A stretch of 64,000 nt of DNA from Bog-473 sp963800725 (GCA_963800725.1 CAWDCE010000003.1:62001-126000), one strand, 5' to 3'; positions 27,866 to 37,433 are shown, numbered from the stretch's first letter. A program made the numbers and translations. The notes: generated by a model not told the origin, from the letters alone.

Positions 27866-27895
27866 GGGATTGGCCTTGGGTGCGACTGCACCCGA

Positions 27896-28982
27896 TTAGA
27901 GGACAACCACCGAGCGGAGCACCTCGCCGCGCCCCATGCGGTCGAAGGCTTGCTCGACGCCGTCGAGCGAGATGGTCTCGCTGACGAAGAGATCGAGGTC
28001 CAAGCGCCCGGCCAGGTAGAGGTCGACCAACATCGGGAAGTCGCGCGAAGGCAGGCAATCGCCGTACCAGCTCGGCTTGAGTTGACCCCCCCGACCGAAG
28101 AACTCGATCATTGGAAGATCGATCCGCATGTCTGGGGTGGGGACGCCGACTTGGACGAGGGTCCCGGCCAGGTCGCGGGCGTAGAACGCCTGCTCGAATA
28201 CTTTGGGATTCCCGACGGCCTCGATGCAGACGTCCGCGCCGTCGCCGTTGGTCAGTTCTCGCACCGCCGCCACCGGGTCCGTCGCGCTCGGCGTCAACGG
28301 TGTGGGTCGCACCGAAGGCTCTGGCGCCTTGTGCCTTGTTTGGATCGAGATCGATGGCGATGATCGTGGCGGCGCCGGCCAGGGCGGATCCCGCAACGGC
28401 GGCGCACCCGACGCCGCCACACCCAAACACCGCGACGGAGTCACCGAGGCCGACGTTGCCGGTGAACATCGCGGCGCCGAGGCCGGCCATCACACCGCAT
28501 CCGAGAAGCCCGACGGCTTCTGGGCGGGCGTGCCCGTCGACCTTGGTGCATTGTCCAGCAGCCACCAAGGTCCGGTCCGCGAAGGCCCCGATGCCAAGTG
28601 CTGGGGAGAGTTCGGTCCCGTCGCGCAACGTCATTTTCTGGGTGGCGTTGTGGGTGGCAAAGCAGTACCAAGGCCGTCCCCGCCGACACGAGCGACATTC
28701 TCCGCACACGGCCCGCCAGTTGAGGATCACGAAGTCGCCTGGCGCCACGCTTCGAACATCGGGGCCGACCGATTCGACGACGCCGGCTGCCTCGTGCCCT
28801 AACAAGAAGGGGAAGTCGTCGTTGATGCCTCCCTCGCGATAGTGCAGGTCGGTGTGGCAGACCCCACACGCCTTGATGGCGACGACCGCCTCACCTGGGC
28901 CGGGGTCGGGGACAACGATCTCTTCGAGGGTGACCGGCGCCCCCTTGTGCCTTGACACCACGCCCCGCCCGACAAAGGCCAT
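27896..28982 (-). CDS. mscR: S-(hydroxymethyl)mycothiol dehydrogenase type (frameshifted)
   Basis: Zinc medium-chain dehydrogenase that oxidises the formaldehyde-mycothiol adduct with NAD+. The stretch ILNWRAVCGECRSCRRGRPW plus CFATHNATQKMT and LSPALGIGAFADRTLV is highly characteristic. Catalytic Cys is in ACGVCHTDLH and His-Glu in LGHEAAG; the nucleotide fold is VAVFGCGGVGCAAV. Near 28293 one base seems extra; the C-terminal third (GADVCIEAVGNPKVF to VLRSVVVL) lies in the next frame and ends at 27896. Repaired length is about 361 residues, normal for the family. It implies the host makes mycothiol. Confidence 0.85.
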
Positions 28983-29062
28983 GTCCGCTCCTTCTCCGCT
29001 CTCGTCCGATGTTCGACGTCATGATGCCTGAACTGGCGGACCGGTGCTGGCCGCTTGGCTCC

Positions 29063-30100
29063 CTACTGGGTCAATGGTGCGGCTGGCACCGACTCGAACG
29101 GGTCGTGCGCGGTAGTGAGCGCAGGCGAGCGTGGCTCCAACCGGGCGGCGCCCGGGACGTGGGTGCGAGACAACGAGACGAAGACCTGATCACCGTCTTG
29201 GACCCCGAGTTCGCCAGCGGCCCCTCGGCTGAGCTGGGCCCAACCGCTGGCGCCGTTGGCCAGGGCCAGGTCAACTCGGACCTCGAAGCCCAAGTGGGTG
29301 ACGCGCTCGACGGTGGCGGGCTGGCCACCGAACGCGGTGTCGCGATGGAGCACCAGGTCGTGGGGCCGCACCCACTCGCCGTTGAATTGGGTGGTGGGAC
29401 CGAGGAATTTCATGACGAATTCGGTGGCCGGATGGTCGTACATGTCGGCCGGATTGCCGATCTGCTCCAGGCGTCCTTCGTGGATGATGGCGAGGCGGTC
29501 GGCCACCTCGAGGGCCTCTTCTTGATCATGGGTGACCAGGACCGTCGTGACCGAAATCTTCTCGTGCAGATCGCGGAGCCAGACGCGCAGCTGCTGGCGG
29601 ACCTGGGCGTCGAGGGCGCCGAACGGCTCGTCGAGCAGCAGCACCCGAGGTTCGATGGCGAGGGCGTGGGCCAGCGCCATGCGTTGACGCTGGCCACCCG
29701 ACAGCTGCGAGGGATAGCGGTCGGCGAGGTGGCTGATGCGCACCAGCTCGAGCAGCTCGTCGACCTTTTCGCGGATTTCCACCTTGCTGCGGCGGCGCAC
29801 TTCGAGGCCGAACGCCACGTTGCGCCGAACCGTCAGATGGCGGAAGGGGGCGTAGTGCTGGAAGCAGAAGCCGACCCCGCGCTCGCGCACCGCCACGTTG
29901 GTCAGATCCTGCCCATCGATCTCGACCGTGCCGGCGTCGGGTTGTTCAAGTCCGGCGATCACCCGCAAGAGGGTGGATTTTCCACCTCCGCTCGGACCGA
30001 GTAACGCGGTGAGCGAACCTTTTGGGACATCGAGGCTTACGTCATTGAGAGCAATGGCACTTCCGTATCGCTTGGTGACGCCGCTGAGGGTGATCGCCAT
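29063..30100 (-). CDS. cysA: Sulfate/thiosulfate ABC transporter ATP-binding protein
   Basis: 345 residues. Walker A GPSGGGKST, Q-loop FCFQHYAPF, signature LSGGQRQRMALA, Walker B RVLLLDEPFGALD and H-loop VLVTHDQEEA are all intact. The C-terminal extension carries an OB/TOBE-like regulatory domain, as in CysA. It energises uptake through the two permeases encoded upstream on the same strand. ATG 30100 lies within the last codons of the preceding permease gene. Last gene of the four-gene importer operon. Confidence 0.92.
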   Translation of the reverse strand: MAITLSGVTKRYGSAIALNDVSLDVPKGSLTALLGPSGGGKSTLLRVIAGLEQPDAGTVEIDGQDLTNVAVRERGVGFCFQHYAPFRHLTVRRNVAFGLEVRRRSKVEIREKVDELLELVRISHLADRYPSQLSGGQRQRMALAHALAIEPRVLLLDEPFGALDAQVRQQLRVWLRDLHEKISVTTVLVTHDQEEALEVADRLAIIHEGRLEQIGNPADMYDHPATEFVMKFLGPTTQFNGEWVRPHDLVLHRDTAFGGQPATVERVTHLGFEVRVDLALANGASGWAQLSRGAAGELGVQDGDQVFVSLSRTHVPGAARLEPRSPALTTAHDPFESVPAAPLTQ

Positions 30101-30897
30101 GTCCGGTTCCTCCTTTCGTCGCGTCCGCCGAGGAGCGCCAGCACAAGGATGGCGATCAGGGCCAGGATGACCGCGCCGGCGAAGGCGCCGGTCGGTTCGA
30201 TGTTCTCGATGCTCTGTTGGATGAAGAGCGTCATGGTCAAGGTCTTGCCCGCAATGGCCCCCGACACCACCAGCACTGCGCCGAATTCCCCGAGGACGCG
30301 GGCCGTGGTGAGGGTGATCCCATAGGCCAGCCCCTGGCGGATGCTCGGGAGTGTGATGCGCCGAAAGACCGTAAATGGTGAGGCACCAAGCGTAGCTGCC
30401 GCCTGCTCTTGTTCGGTCCCGATCTCTTGGAGCACCGGCAGCACTTCGCGCACCACATAGGGAAGAGCTACCGCGGCCGATGCCATCACGATGCCCGGTA
30501 CGGAGAAAATGATGGTGATGCCGCGTGCGGCCAGCCAATTGCCGAACCAGCCGGTATGGCCGTAGACGAGGATCAAAGAGAGCCCGATCACCACGGGTGA
30601 GATGGCCAGCGGCAAGTCGACGAATGCGTCGAGGAGCCACGCCCCCCGGAAGCGGTGTCGGGCCAGGATCAGTGCGGTGCCGACCCCAAAGACGGTGTCG
30701 GCCGCCACCGCGATCACCACCACCACCAGCGTCAGCCAGAGGGCATGAAGGGCATCGGGCGTGGTCACGGCGTCCCAGGCGGCCAAGAAGCCGTGCTGGA
30801 AGGCACGGTAGAACACAAAGCCAACCGGCAGGACGATTAAGACCGCGATGTAGCCCAGCGCAATGAATCTGAGAGGTAACCGCCAGCGGTCGCTCAT
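30037..30897 (-). CDS. cysW: Sulfate/thiosulfate ABC transporter permease
   Basis: About 286 residues with six membrane segments. The EAA loop that contacts the ATPase reads EQAAATLGASPFTVFRRITLP. ATG 30897 overlaps the previous permease stop by 4 bases (ATGA), a translationally coupled pair. The frame runs to 30037, overlapping cysA by 64 bases; the last 20 residues look non-conserved, so a shorter true end or a missed indel near 30110 is possible. Confidence 0.9.
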   Translation of the reverse strand: MSDRWRLPLRFIALGYIAVLIVLPVGFVFYRAFQHGFLAAWDAVTTPDALHALWLTLVVVVIAVAADTVFGVGTALILARHRFRGAWLLDAFVDLPLAISPVVIGLSLILVYGHTGWFGNWLAARGITIIFSVPGIVMASAAVALPYVVREVLPVLQEIGTEQEQAAATLGASPFTVFRRITLPSIRQGLAYGITLTTARVLGEFGAVLVVSGAIAGKTLTMTLFIQQSIENIEPTGAFAGAVILALIAILVLALLGGRDERRNRTWRSPSAASPSDTEVPLLSMT

Positions 30898-31826
30898 ATG
30901 GCCTCGGTGATGGCGAAGCGTCGACGCAGCACGCCGATGGCGATCAAAACGGTCAACACGATGAGGATCAGGACCACCGAGACCGACGCGGCCGCACCGA
31001 GCTGATCGCTCTGCGAGAGGCTGTAGATCCACGAGGAGGCAACTTCGGTCTTGAACGGCAGGTTGCCCGAGATTAAGACGACCGAGCCGAACTCGCCGAT
31101 GGCCCGGGCGAAGGCAAGCCCCGCACCGGCCAACATGGCGGGGGCGATGCTCGGCAAGATGATGCGGCGGAGCACCCCGGTCGACGAGGCACCGAGCGAG
31201 GCGGCGGCCTCTTCTGCCTCCCGGTCGAATTCGGCCAGTACCGGTTGGACCGAGCGCACCGAGAAGGGAAGGGTGACGAAGGCCAGTGCCGCCAAGATGC
31301 CGATGCGAGTATTGGCGATATCGATGCCGAAGGGGCTGTTCGGTCCGTAGAGACTGAGGAGGGTCAGCCCGGCCACAATGGTCGGCAACGCGAACGGCAG
31401 GTCGATGATGGCGTTGACAATGTGCTTGCCTCGAAAGTCGTCGCGTACCAATACCCAGGCAATGAGCAGGCCAGCCACCGAATTGAACAAGGCGACACCG
31501 ACTGAGCACAGCAGCGTGAGTTTGAGCGCGGCGACCGCTTCAGGTTGGCTTACCGCCCGCCAAAAGGCCCCCCAACCGCCGGCGAACGCCGTGGACAAGA
31601 TGGCGGCGATCGGCAGGACCACCAACAAGCTCAGGTAGGTCACCGAGAGGGAGGGCCCGACTACCCGAGCCACCATGTGCGCGAACCGCGAGCGCACGCG
31701 TGGTGGCGGTGATGCGATTTCGGGCGAAGACGCTTGATCCGGAGCCTCGATCGACGTGAGTGTCAGTGTGACCTCAGCTGCTCGCGGTTGAGACGCCCAA
31801 CCCTTGTTCGATCTTGGCGATGACAC
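30894..31826 (-). CDS. cysT: Sulfate/thiosulfate ABC transporter permease
   Basis: 310 residues. After a variable N-terminal cytosolic tail, six membrane segments follow; the EAA loop is EEAAASLGASSTGVLRRIILP and the family motif RAIGEFGSVVLISGN is present. It forms the membrane pore with the second permease. ATG 31826 overlaps the binding-protein gene by 53 bases; a shorter start is possible but no better codon with a ribosome site is obvious. Confidence 0.9.
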   Translation of the reverse strand: MSSPRSNKGWASQPRAAEVTLTLTSIEAPDQASSPEIASPPPRVRSRFAHMVARVVGPSLSVTYLSLLVVLPIAAILSTAFAGGWGAFWRAVSQPEAVAALKLTLLCSVGVALFNSVAGLLIAWVLVRDDFRGKHIVNAIIDLPFALPTIVAGLTLLSLYGPNSPFGIDIANTRIGILAALAFVTLPFSVRSVQPVLAEFDREAEEAAASLGASSTGVLRRIILPSIAPAMLAGAGLAFARAIGEFGSVVLISGNLPFKTEVASSWIYSLSQSDQLGAAASVSVVLILIVLTVLIAIGVLRRRFAITEAI

Positions 31827-32817
31827 CGGTTTCGGGATCGAAGAACTTTGTGTTGACCGCCGGCCAACCCCCGAGACTGTCGATGGTGAACAGCACGTTG
31901 GGCTTGGGGAACTTGAAGGTGGCCGCCACCTGAGGGAGGACGGGTCGGTAACCCTGCTGGCCCCAGATCTTTTGTCCGGCAGGGGAGAGGAGGAATGCCG
32001 TGAACGCCTTGGCCAGCGACGGGTTCGATGCCTTGGCCGTCACGGCGATGGGGTTTTGGATCAAGATGGTCTGCGGCGGGGTGATGATGCTGATGGGTTC
32101 ACCTTGGCGCTGGGCGTAGAGCGCATCGTCCTCGTAGTCGAGCAGGACGTCACCTTGCCCCGACAAGAAGGTCTGCAACGCGTTGCTTGCGCTCGAAGGC
32201 TGGGCCGCGGTGTGCTTGAGCAGGTTGGCCAAGTAGGCGGTGGCGGCGGCCTTGGACTTGCCCTGGTTCAGTTGTGCCCCGTACGCAGCCATCAGGTTCC
32301 ACTTGGCGCTCCCCGAGCTGAAGGGATTTGGGGTGATCACCGAGACGCCGCTCTTGGTGAGGTCGGCCCACGTCGTGATGTGCTTGGGGTTTCCCTTGCG
32401 TACGACGAAGGACACGATCGAGTTCGTCACGAAGCCCTTGGTCGCGTTCTTGTTCCACGTCGCGCTCACGAGACCAGCCTTCACCAGTTTGTTCATATCG
32501 GGGGTGAGGGAGAAGTTGACGACGTCGGCCGGCAACCCGTCGACCACAGAGGTCGCTTGCGATCCCGAAGCGCCGAAGGACTGCGAGAAGGAAACGCCTT
32601 TGCCGGCTTTGGTGGCGTTGAAGGCCGAGATCAGCGCGGCGTAAGCCGGCTTGGGCGTCGAGTAGGCCACGAGGGAGATCGAACCACCCGAAGAGGCACC
32701 GGCGGGAGTGGCATCTGCGCCACCAACGACGGCCAATGTGCTCAAAGCGGCTAAGGGGGCCAACAGGAGCGCCAGGGGTGTGCGGACGCGGAAATGAGGT
32801 GATCTCTGCCAATTCAC
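31774..32817 (-). CDS. Sulfate/thiosulfate-binding protein (extracytoplasmic)
   Basis: 347 residues. Signal peptide TPLALLLAPLAALSTLAVVGG is followed by GADATPAGA with no lipobox cysteine, so the protein looks freely secreted rather than a lipoprotein. Sbp/CysP-type blocks include LVAYSTPKPAYAALISAF, GLPADVVNFSL, NPKHITTWADLTK, GDVLLDYEDDALYAQ and FLLSPAGQKIWGQQGYRP. It delivers sulfate or thiosulfate to the permease pair; sequence does not separate these ligands. First gene of the operon, with palindromic DNA just upstream. Confidence 0.9.
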   Translation of the reverse strand: MNWQRSPHFRVRTPLALLLAPLAALSTLAVVGGADATPAGASSGGSISLVAYSTPKPAYAALISAFNATKAGKGVSFSQSFGASGSQATSVVDGLPADVVNFSLTPDMNKLVKAGLVSATWNKNATKGFVTNSIVSFVVRKGNPKHITTWADLTKSGVSVITPNPFSSGSAKWNLMAAYGAQLNQGKSKAAATAYLANLLKHTAAQPSSASNALQTFLSGQGDVLLDYEDDALYAQRQGEPISIITPPQTILIQNPIAVTAKASNPSLAKAFTAFLLSPAGQKIWGQQGYRPVLPQVAATFKFPKPNVLFTIDSLGGWPAVNTKFFDPETGVIAKIEQGLGVSTASS

Positions 32818-32827
32818 GTCTACATTG

Positions 32828-32844
32828 CTGACTTACTTAGTCAG
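32828..32844. promoter_or_regulatory. Palindrome CTGACT-N5-AGTCAG upstream of the sulfate importer
   Basis: Perfect 6-bp arms with a 5-base centre (CTGACTTACTTAGTCAG), 10-27 bases before the binding-protein start. It sits downstream of a leftward TTGACA box at 32848-32853. The position between promoter and start codon suits a repressor that senses sulfur supply (inference). Its centre shares TTACTTAG with the element before the DHA2 exporter. Confidence 0.45.
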
Positions 32845-32850
32845 ATTTGT

Positions 32851-32874
32851 CAACTCACTCGAGTTGCTGAACTC
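32851..32874. promoter_or_regulatory. Overlapping inverted repeats CAACTC / GAGTTG / AACTC
   Basis: Two perfect inverted repeats share one arm: CAACTC-ACTC-GAGTTG (32851-32866) and GAGTT-GCTG-AACTC (32861-32874). They lie directly upstream of, and partly overlap, the leftward TTGACA box, which suits a second activator or repressor site for the sulfate importer. Confidence 0.4.
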
Positions 32875-33183
32875 AACCCAGTTCCTTGATTTGGTCGCGC
32901 CGGCGCACCCAGGGCGGGCCTCGTCCCTGCCCAGGGAGGTCGCGGGCGCCAATCACGCCCCCTCGAGCGCTCGTCTGTCGACCGTGATCGCGCCCTGGCC
33001 GCCGCCCCCATAGGGGGGTAGGAACGTCAATGGACTCCGTCGGGAGTGCGAATTTGCGATTGGGCGTGGTCACGCGGGCGGCGACGGTTGCGGGCCCGGT
33101 GTCGTCGGGCGACAGTAGGCTTGGCGCACGCTGGAACTGGGGTTTTGTCGCGGTCCCGGCGCAACTAAGGGAGGCAGATCGAC

Positions 33184-34551
33184 ATGGGGGAGTCAATCGG
33201 GGCAACTGTGGCGAATCGCAGGGGTCAGCCCTACGTGGTGGTCTCGGCCGACATGCACGCCTCACCGGACAGCCTGGACGACTTCTTGTCCTACGTCGAC
33301 CCGCCGTACCGAGAAGCCGTCGCGGCATTCGGCGACATGTCATCGCTCGCCATCTCGATGTTCGGGGGCTATGACCCCGGAGAAGTGGACGAATCCGATC
33401 CGGTGCGTGCAGTCGCGGCACGGCGTTTGGCCGGTATGGGCGTCGACACCGAAGCCGCCGCAGCGTGGCTGGCTCGTTACGGCACCGACTGGGTCGTGGC
33501 GGGGGACGGCGACGGTGCCCGCCTCAAGGTCCTCGAAGAACAAGGAATCCATGCCGAGGTGACATTGCCCGGTCCGGTGCTCGCCGGTGGGCTTTCACCG
33601 GCGATGTACCTCGGCGGACACGCATCGAAGAACCTCGAGCCGGTATGGCCCGCCATTCGCGCCTACAACCGCTGGCTGAGCGAATTCTGCGCGGCATCTC
33701 CGGGGCGACGTGCCGGGGTAATCCCGATCGACTTCCACGACATGGACCGCGCCGTGGCCGAGGTGCAATGGGCTCGCGAATCCGGACTCTTCGGTGGTGT
33801 GATGTTGCCGGCCATGTCGGTGACGTCGGGCCTTCCGGGCTATGCAGATGAATATTACGAGCCCTTTTGGAGTGCGTGCGAGGACAACCACATGGTGATC
33901 AACTTGCACACGGGCGCCTCGGGGGCAGCCACGGACACCAAATTCCTCTACGACGCGAAGCACGGCGGGATGCTTGGGCTCTACGAGGTCTTCGTGTTCA
34001 CCCGACGGCCGATCTGGTTCATGATCTTCGGTGGCGTGTTCGACCGCCACCCGAACCTCAAGGTTGCGGTCACAGAAAACGGTGTGCAGTGGGTTCCCTC
34101 GCTCATTCGCGACATGGAGAGCTTCTTCGACACCCACGGCGGTGCGCCGGTGCGCTCCTACCTCGCCATGCGCCCGGCGGACTACTTCGCCCGCAACATC
34201 TATTTGGGTGGCTCCCTCATGAAGCGTTACGAAGCCGAGATGCGCGACGAGATCGGTGTCGAGCGGTTGATGTGGGGGGCCGACTACCCCCACCTCGAAG
34301 GGGCGGTTCCCATCCACCGCGAGACAATCCACCACATCTTCGGTGGCATGCCCGAGGACGATGTGCGTCGCATGCTCGGCCTCAATGCCGTCGAGCTGTG
34401 GGGTTTTGATGAGTCAGTACTCTCGGCGGTGGCGCAGCGGGTGGGCCCGACACCGGCCGACCTGGCCGAATCGTTGCCGCTCGCCGACATCCCCTTGACG
34501 TTCAGCTGGAGCTTGGCCCGCCCGGTGCCGCTGATGTCCGAGCGCGCATAG
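33184..34551 (+). CDS. Amidohydrolase family 2 (ACMSD-like TIM-barrel) protein
   Basis: 455 residues. Metal-site features of amidohydrolase_2 are visible: SADMHAS at the N-terminus (in place of a typical DxHxH), HTGASG in the middle, FGGVFDRHPNLKVAVTE and a final LMWGADYPHLEG with the conserved Asp. GVIPIDFHDMDRAVAEV also fits. In Actinobacteria such proteins often sit in aromatic or steroid degradation clusters and act as decarboxylases or hydrolases. ATG 33184 has GGGAGG as ribosome site. It converges on the thiolase gene. Confidence 0.85.
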   Translation: MGESIGATVANRRGQPYVVVSADMHASPDSLDDFLSYVDPPYREAVAAFGDMSSLAISMFGGYDPGEVDESDPVRAVAARRLAGMGVDTEAAAAWLARYGTDWVVAGDGDGARLKVLEEQGIHAEVTLPGPVLAGGLSPAMYLGGHASKNLEPVWPAIRAYNRWLSEFCAASPGRRAGVIPIDFHDMDRAVAEVQWARESGLFGGVMLPAMSVTSGLPGYADEYYEPFWSACEDNHMVINLHTGASGAATDTKFLYDAKHGGMLGLYEVFVFTRRPIWFMIFGGVFDRHPNLKVAVTENGVQWVPSLIRDMESFFDTHGGAPVRSYLAMRPADYFARNIYLGGSLMKRYEAEMRDEIGVERLMWGADYPHLEGAVPIHRETIHHIFGGMPEDDVRRMLGLNAVELWGFDESVLSAVAQRVGPTPADLAESLPLADIPLTFSWSLARPVPLMSERA

Positions 34552-34642
34552 GCGACAAGCACCAGCAACGGCCGGCCTTGCTCGGGCGGGCCGGGTGCGC
34601 GGAGTTGAAAGTGTCGGTTCGACGACGGCGCCGTCGGGTCGC

Positions 34643-35844
34643 TTAGGCCGCCTTTTCCAAGATGTGGACACCACAGGCCGAACCCAACCCAATGACGTGG
34701 GTCAAGCCGACCTTCGCTCCTTGGATCTGGCGATCGCCGGCCTCACCACGCAGGTGGGTGGCCACTTCCCAGACATTGGCGATTCCGGTTGCAGCAATCG
34801 GGTGGCCCTTGGACTCGAGGCCGCCCGACACATTGACCGGGGTCGAGCCGTCACGCCACGTGGCGCCCGAGTTGAAGAAGTCCACGGCGCCGCCAACCTC
34901 GCAGAGGCCGAGGTTGTCGTAGTGGACCAACTCTGCGGTGGCGAAGCAGTCGTGAAGTTCGACCAGGTTGAGATCCTCGGGACCGACGCCGGCCTGTTCG
35001 TAGGCCTGCTTCGCCGCGTTGCGGGTCAACGTGTTGACGTCGGGGAGGATCTGGCAAGCCTCCTCCCATGGGTCGGTGGTCAAGATGGAGGCGGAGATCT
35101 TGACGGCTCGGCGCTGTTGCTCGAGGGAGAGCGTCTTGAGTTTGGCGCCGCTGACCACCACCGCTGCCGCGGCACCGTCGCAGTTGGCTGAGCACATCGG
35201 CCGCGTGTTCGGGTAGGCGATCATGATGTCGCCCATGATCTCTTCGAGTGACATCTTCTTGGTATAGGCGGCCAACGGATTGAGGGTCGAGTGCGAGTGG
35301 TTCTTCTCGCTGATCTTGGCGAACAACTCGAAGCTGGTGCCCCCGTACCTGTGGCCGTATTCCATGCCGATCTGGGCAAAGACCCCCGGCATGATCTCGG
35401 TACCGATCCGCCCGTCAACCGGGGCCACGGCGCCGAAGCGACCGGACGGAGTCCACGTCGGTGCGTCGTCTTTCGACTCCCGCCCGAGAGCAGGCCGGCA
35501 CCCGAGAGCTTCTCGACCCCAAAGGCCAGTCCCATGTCGCACTCGCCGGCCTTGACCGCCATTGCAGCGACCCGCAGGGCGGTGGCTCCCGTGGCACAGG
35601 CGTTGGCCACGTTGTAGACGGGGATGCCGGTCTGTCCGAGCTGCTTTTGGAGCTGCTGGCCGATGCCGGCGTTGGCCGCCATCAAGTTGCCCGCACCGAT
35701 GACGCCCATATCCTTCATGGTCACCCCACCATCGGCGAGTGCGCCTGAGACCGCTTCGGCGGCCAGGTCAACGAGGTCCATGTCGGGGTGCTTGCCGAAC
35801 TTGGTCATGTGAATTCCGAGAATCCACAGGTCGTCAGAAGCCAT
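34643..35844 (-). CDS. Thiolase-family acetyl-CoA acetyltransferase/SCP-x type (frameshifted)
   Basis: About 400 residues after repair. It would cleave or form 3-ketoacyl-CoA. The nucleophile Cys is in VANACATGATAL, His in ELHDCFATAEL and SKGHPIAATG, and the second Cys in GLGSACGVHI, so the catalytic set is complete. The N-terminal frame ends its similarity at EKLSGAGLL near 35486; after one missing base the next frame continues GRESKDDAPTWTPSGRF. It starts 3 bases after the stop of a DUF35 gene, a pairing typical of thiolases whose OB-fold partner helps acyl-CoA binding. Confidence 0.85.
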
Positions 35845-35847
35845 TGC

Positions 35848-36246
35848 TCAACCTCCCAAAGGTTCGAATCCGAACCCGATCGCTTCGGTGCCTTCACTGT
35901 CGGTGCCGACGACTTCGGTGGCCAGTCGGACCTTCATGCCCAATGTCACGTGTTCGGGGTCGGGATCGACATTGATCAGATTTGCCCGCACGCTGGTGCC
36001 GCCACAGTCGACCAATGCAGCCACGTAGGGGACCGGTACCCCAGGTGCGGCGAAAGCCACGATGGTGAAGGCGCGGACCTCGCCGGTGGTGGCAATGTCG
36101 GCCTTGGTGAAATCGTCCTTCCCACAGTTGGCGCAGGCGTTGCGCCTGTCGAAGAATCGGGCGCCGCACGCGGTGCACTCATTGGCCGTCAGGTGCGGCT
36201 CATCGCCGAGCACCAGGTAATCGACCAGCGGGATCTGCTTGGCCAT
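35848..36246 (-). CDS. DUF35 OB-fold, zinc-ribbon protein (thiolase partner)
   Basis: 132 residues. The N-terminal rubredoxin-like zinc ribbon is visible as CTACGARFF and CANCGKDD, followed by an OB fold (EVRAFTIVAF, VPYVAALVDCGG). It should bind the CoA moiety or bridge subunits for the thiolase encoded immediately downstream. Leftward, first gene of a two-gene unit. Confidence 0.88.
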   Translation of the reverse strand: MAKQIPLVDYLVLGDEPHLTANECTACGARFFDRRNACANCGKDDFTKADIATTGEVRAFTIVAFAAPGVPVPYVAALVDCGGTSVRANLINVDPDPEHVTLGMKVRLATEVVGTDSEGTEAIGFGFEPLGG

Positions 36247-36426
36247 CGCCCCTCTTCCATCTCATCTCGGGCCCGTCGTGCCATGTCGTGGCCACGATCG
36301 GACGCTGAATTGCCACCTCACCGTAGCGGTCCGGCGAAATCTTCCGCCATTTGAGGCCTACCGAGCTGGCGGTCTCGCTGCTCAGGCCCGGTGCGATTCA
36401 CGCCTCTGGGCGGTAGCGTCGACCAA

Positions 36427-37398
36427 ATGGACTACACCCACCTCGGCCGTAGCGGCCTGCGCGTCAGCCGACTGTGCCTGGGCACAATGAATTTCGGACC
36501 CGAGACCGACGAGGCCACCTCGTTTGCGATCATGGATACCGCACTCGATGTGGGCATTAACTTTTTCGATTCGGCCAACGTCTACGGCCGATCGAAGGGC
36601 CGTGGCGCAACCGAGACGATCGTCGGGCGTTGGTTCGCCCAGGGCGCGGGGCGCCGGGAGCGGACGGTGATCGCCACCAAGCTCTACGGCGACATGGGCG
36701 ACTGGCCCAATGAGGGCAAGCTGTCGGCACTCAACATCCGACGGGCCTGTGACGCGTCGCTCAAGCGCCTCCAAACCGACTACATCGATCTCTACCAGAT
36801 GCACCACATCGATCGCGAGACGGGATGGGACGAGATCTGGGAGGCCATGGAGGTCCTGCGGACCCAGGGCAAGATCATCTACGTCGGCTCGTCGAACTTC
36901 GCCGGATGGCACATTGCCAAGGCCCAGGCGGCGGCTGCGGCTCGCCACTTCATGGGCCTGGTCTCCGAGCAGTCGATCTACAACCTCCTCTCGCGCAAGG
37001 TCGAGATGGAATTGTTGCCAGCCGCCGCCGACTACGGCCTCGGGGTCATTGCCTGGTCACCGCTGCAAGGCGGCCTCTTGGGTGGGGTGGTCCGCAAGCA
37101 GCGCGACGGCAGCCGACGCTACGCCGGTGGGGCGGCCGAGGCGCTCGAGCATCTGCGGCCACAACTCGAGGCCTATGAGGATCTCTGCGACGAGATTGGT
37201 GAGGAGCCCGGCACCGTTGCCCTGGCTTGGCTGCTCGGGCGCCGAGAAGTGACCGCACCGATCATCGGGCCCCGAACGCCGGACCAGTTCGACACGGCCC
37301 TGCGCGCCGTCGAGGTGACCCTCGACGACGACGTGTTGGCCCGGCTCAACACCATCTTCCCGGGGCACAAGAAGTCCCCCGAGGGCTACGCCTGGTAG
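36427..37398 (+). CDS. Aldo/keto reductase
   Basis: 323 residues, NADP(H)-dependent carbonyl reductase with a TIM barrel. The catalytic tetrad is visible: Asp and Tyr in NFFDSANVYGRS, Lys in VIATKLYGD and His in YQMHHIDRE. The C-terminal NADPH-binding block is IIGPRTPDQFDTALRA. It resembles the YhdN/general-stress group of reductases. ATG 36427 (MDYTHLGRSGLRVS) is the natural start; an upstream frame extension lacks similarity. It lies just before the operator of the next operon. Confidence 0.88.
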   Translation: MDYTHLGRSGLRVSRLCLGTMNFGPETDEATSFAIMDTALDVGINFFDSANVYGRSKGRGATETIVGRWFAQGAGRRERTVIATKLYGDMGDWPNEGKLSALNIRRACDASLKRLQTDYIDLYQMHHIDRETGWDEIWEAMEVLRTQGKIIYVGSSNFAGWHIAKAQAAAAARHFMGLVSEQSIYNLLSRKVEMELLPAAADYGLGVIAWSPLQGGLLGGVVRKQRDGSRRYAGGAAEALEHLRPQLEAYEDLCDEIGEEPGTVALAWLLGRREVTAPIIGPRTPDQFDTALRAVEVTLDDDVLARLNTIFPGHKKSPEGYAW

Positions 37399-37408
37399 GC
37401 GATCCTCG

Positions 37409-37433
37409 TAAGCGGAACTAGATATTCCGCTTA
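37409..37433. promoter_or_regulatory. Palindromic operator TAAGCGGAA-N7-TTCCGCTTA
   Basis: Perfect 9-bp arms spaced by 7 bases, upstream of the MFS-TetR operon. A possible -10 box TACACT lies at 37439-37444, so the palindrome covers the -35 region. This geometry suits autorepression by the TetR protein encoded as second gene of the operon. Confidence 0.7.

Larger units (their letters stand above)
32818..33183. other. Intergenic region between the sulfate importer and the amidohydrolase
   Basis: 366 bases without a gene. The left 60 bases hold the palindromic elements and a TTGACA box (32848-32853 on the leftward strand) listed separately. Further right is a short CCCCC-ATA-GGGGG hairpin at 33005-33017. 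The rightward amidohydrolase has a clear GGGAGG ribosome site before 33184. Nothing else is recognised. Confidence 0.6.

Noticed and set aside
31804..32754. 316-codon rightward frame opposite the sulfate-binding protein
   Set aside because: Shadow frame with Arg/Gly/Leu bias; the opposite strand encodes clear Sbp sequence.
33005..33017. CCCCC-ATA-GGGGG hairpin as an operator or terminator
   Set aside because: Too short and simple in GC-rich DNA, with no T tract and no clear position relative to either gene.
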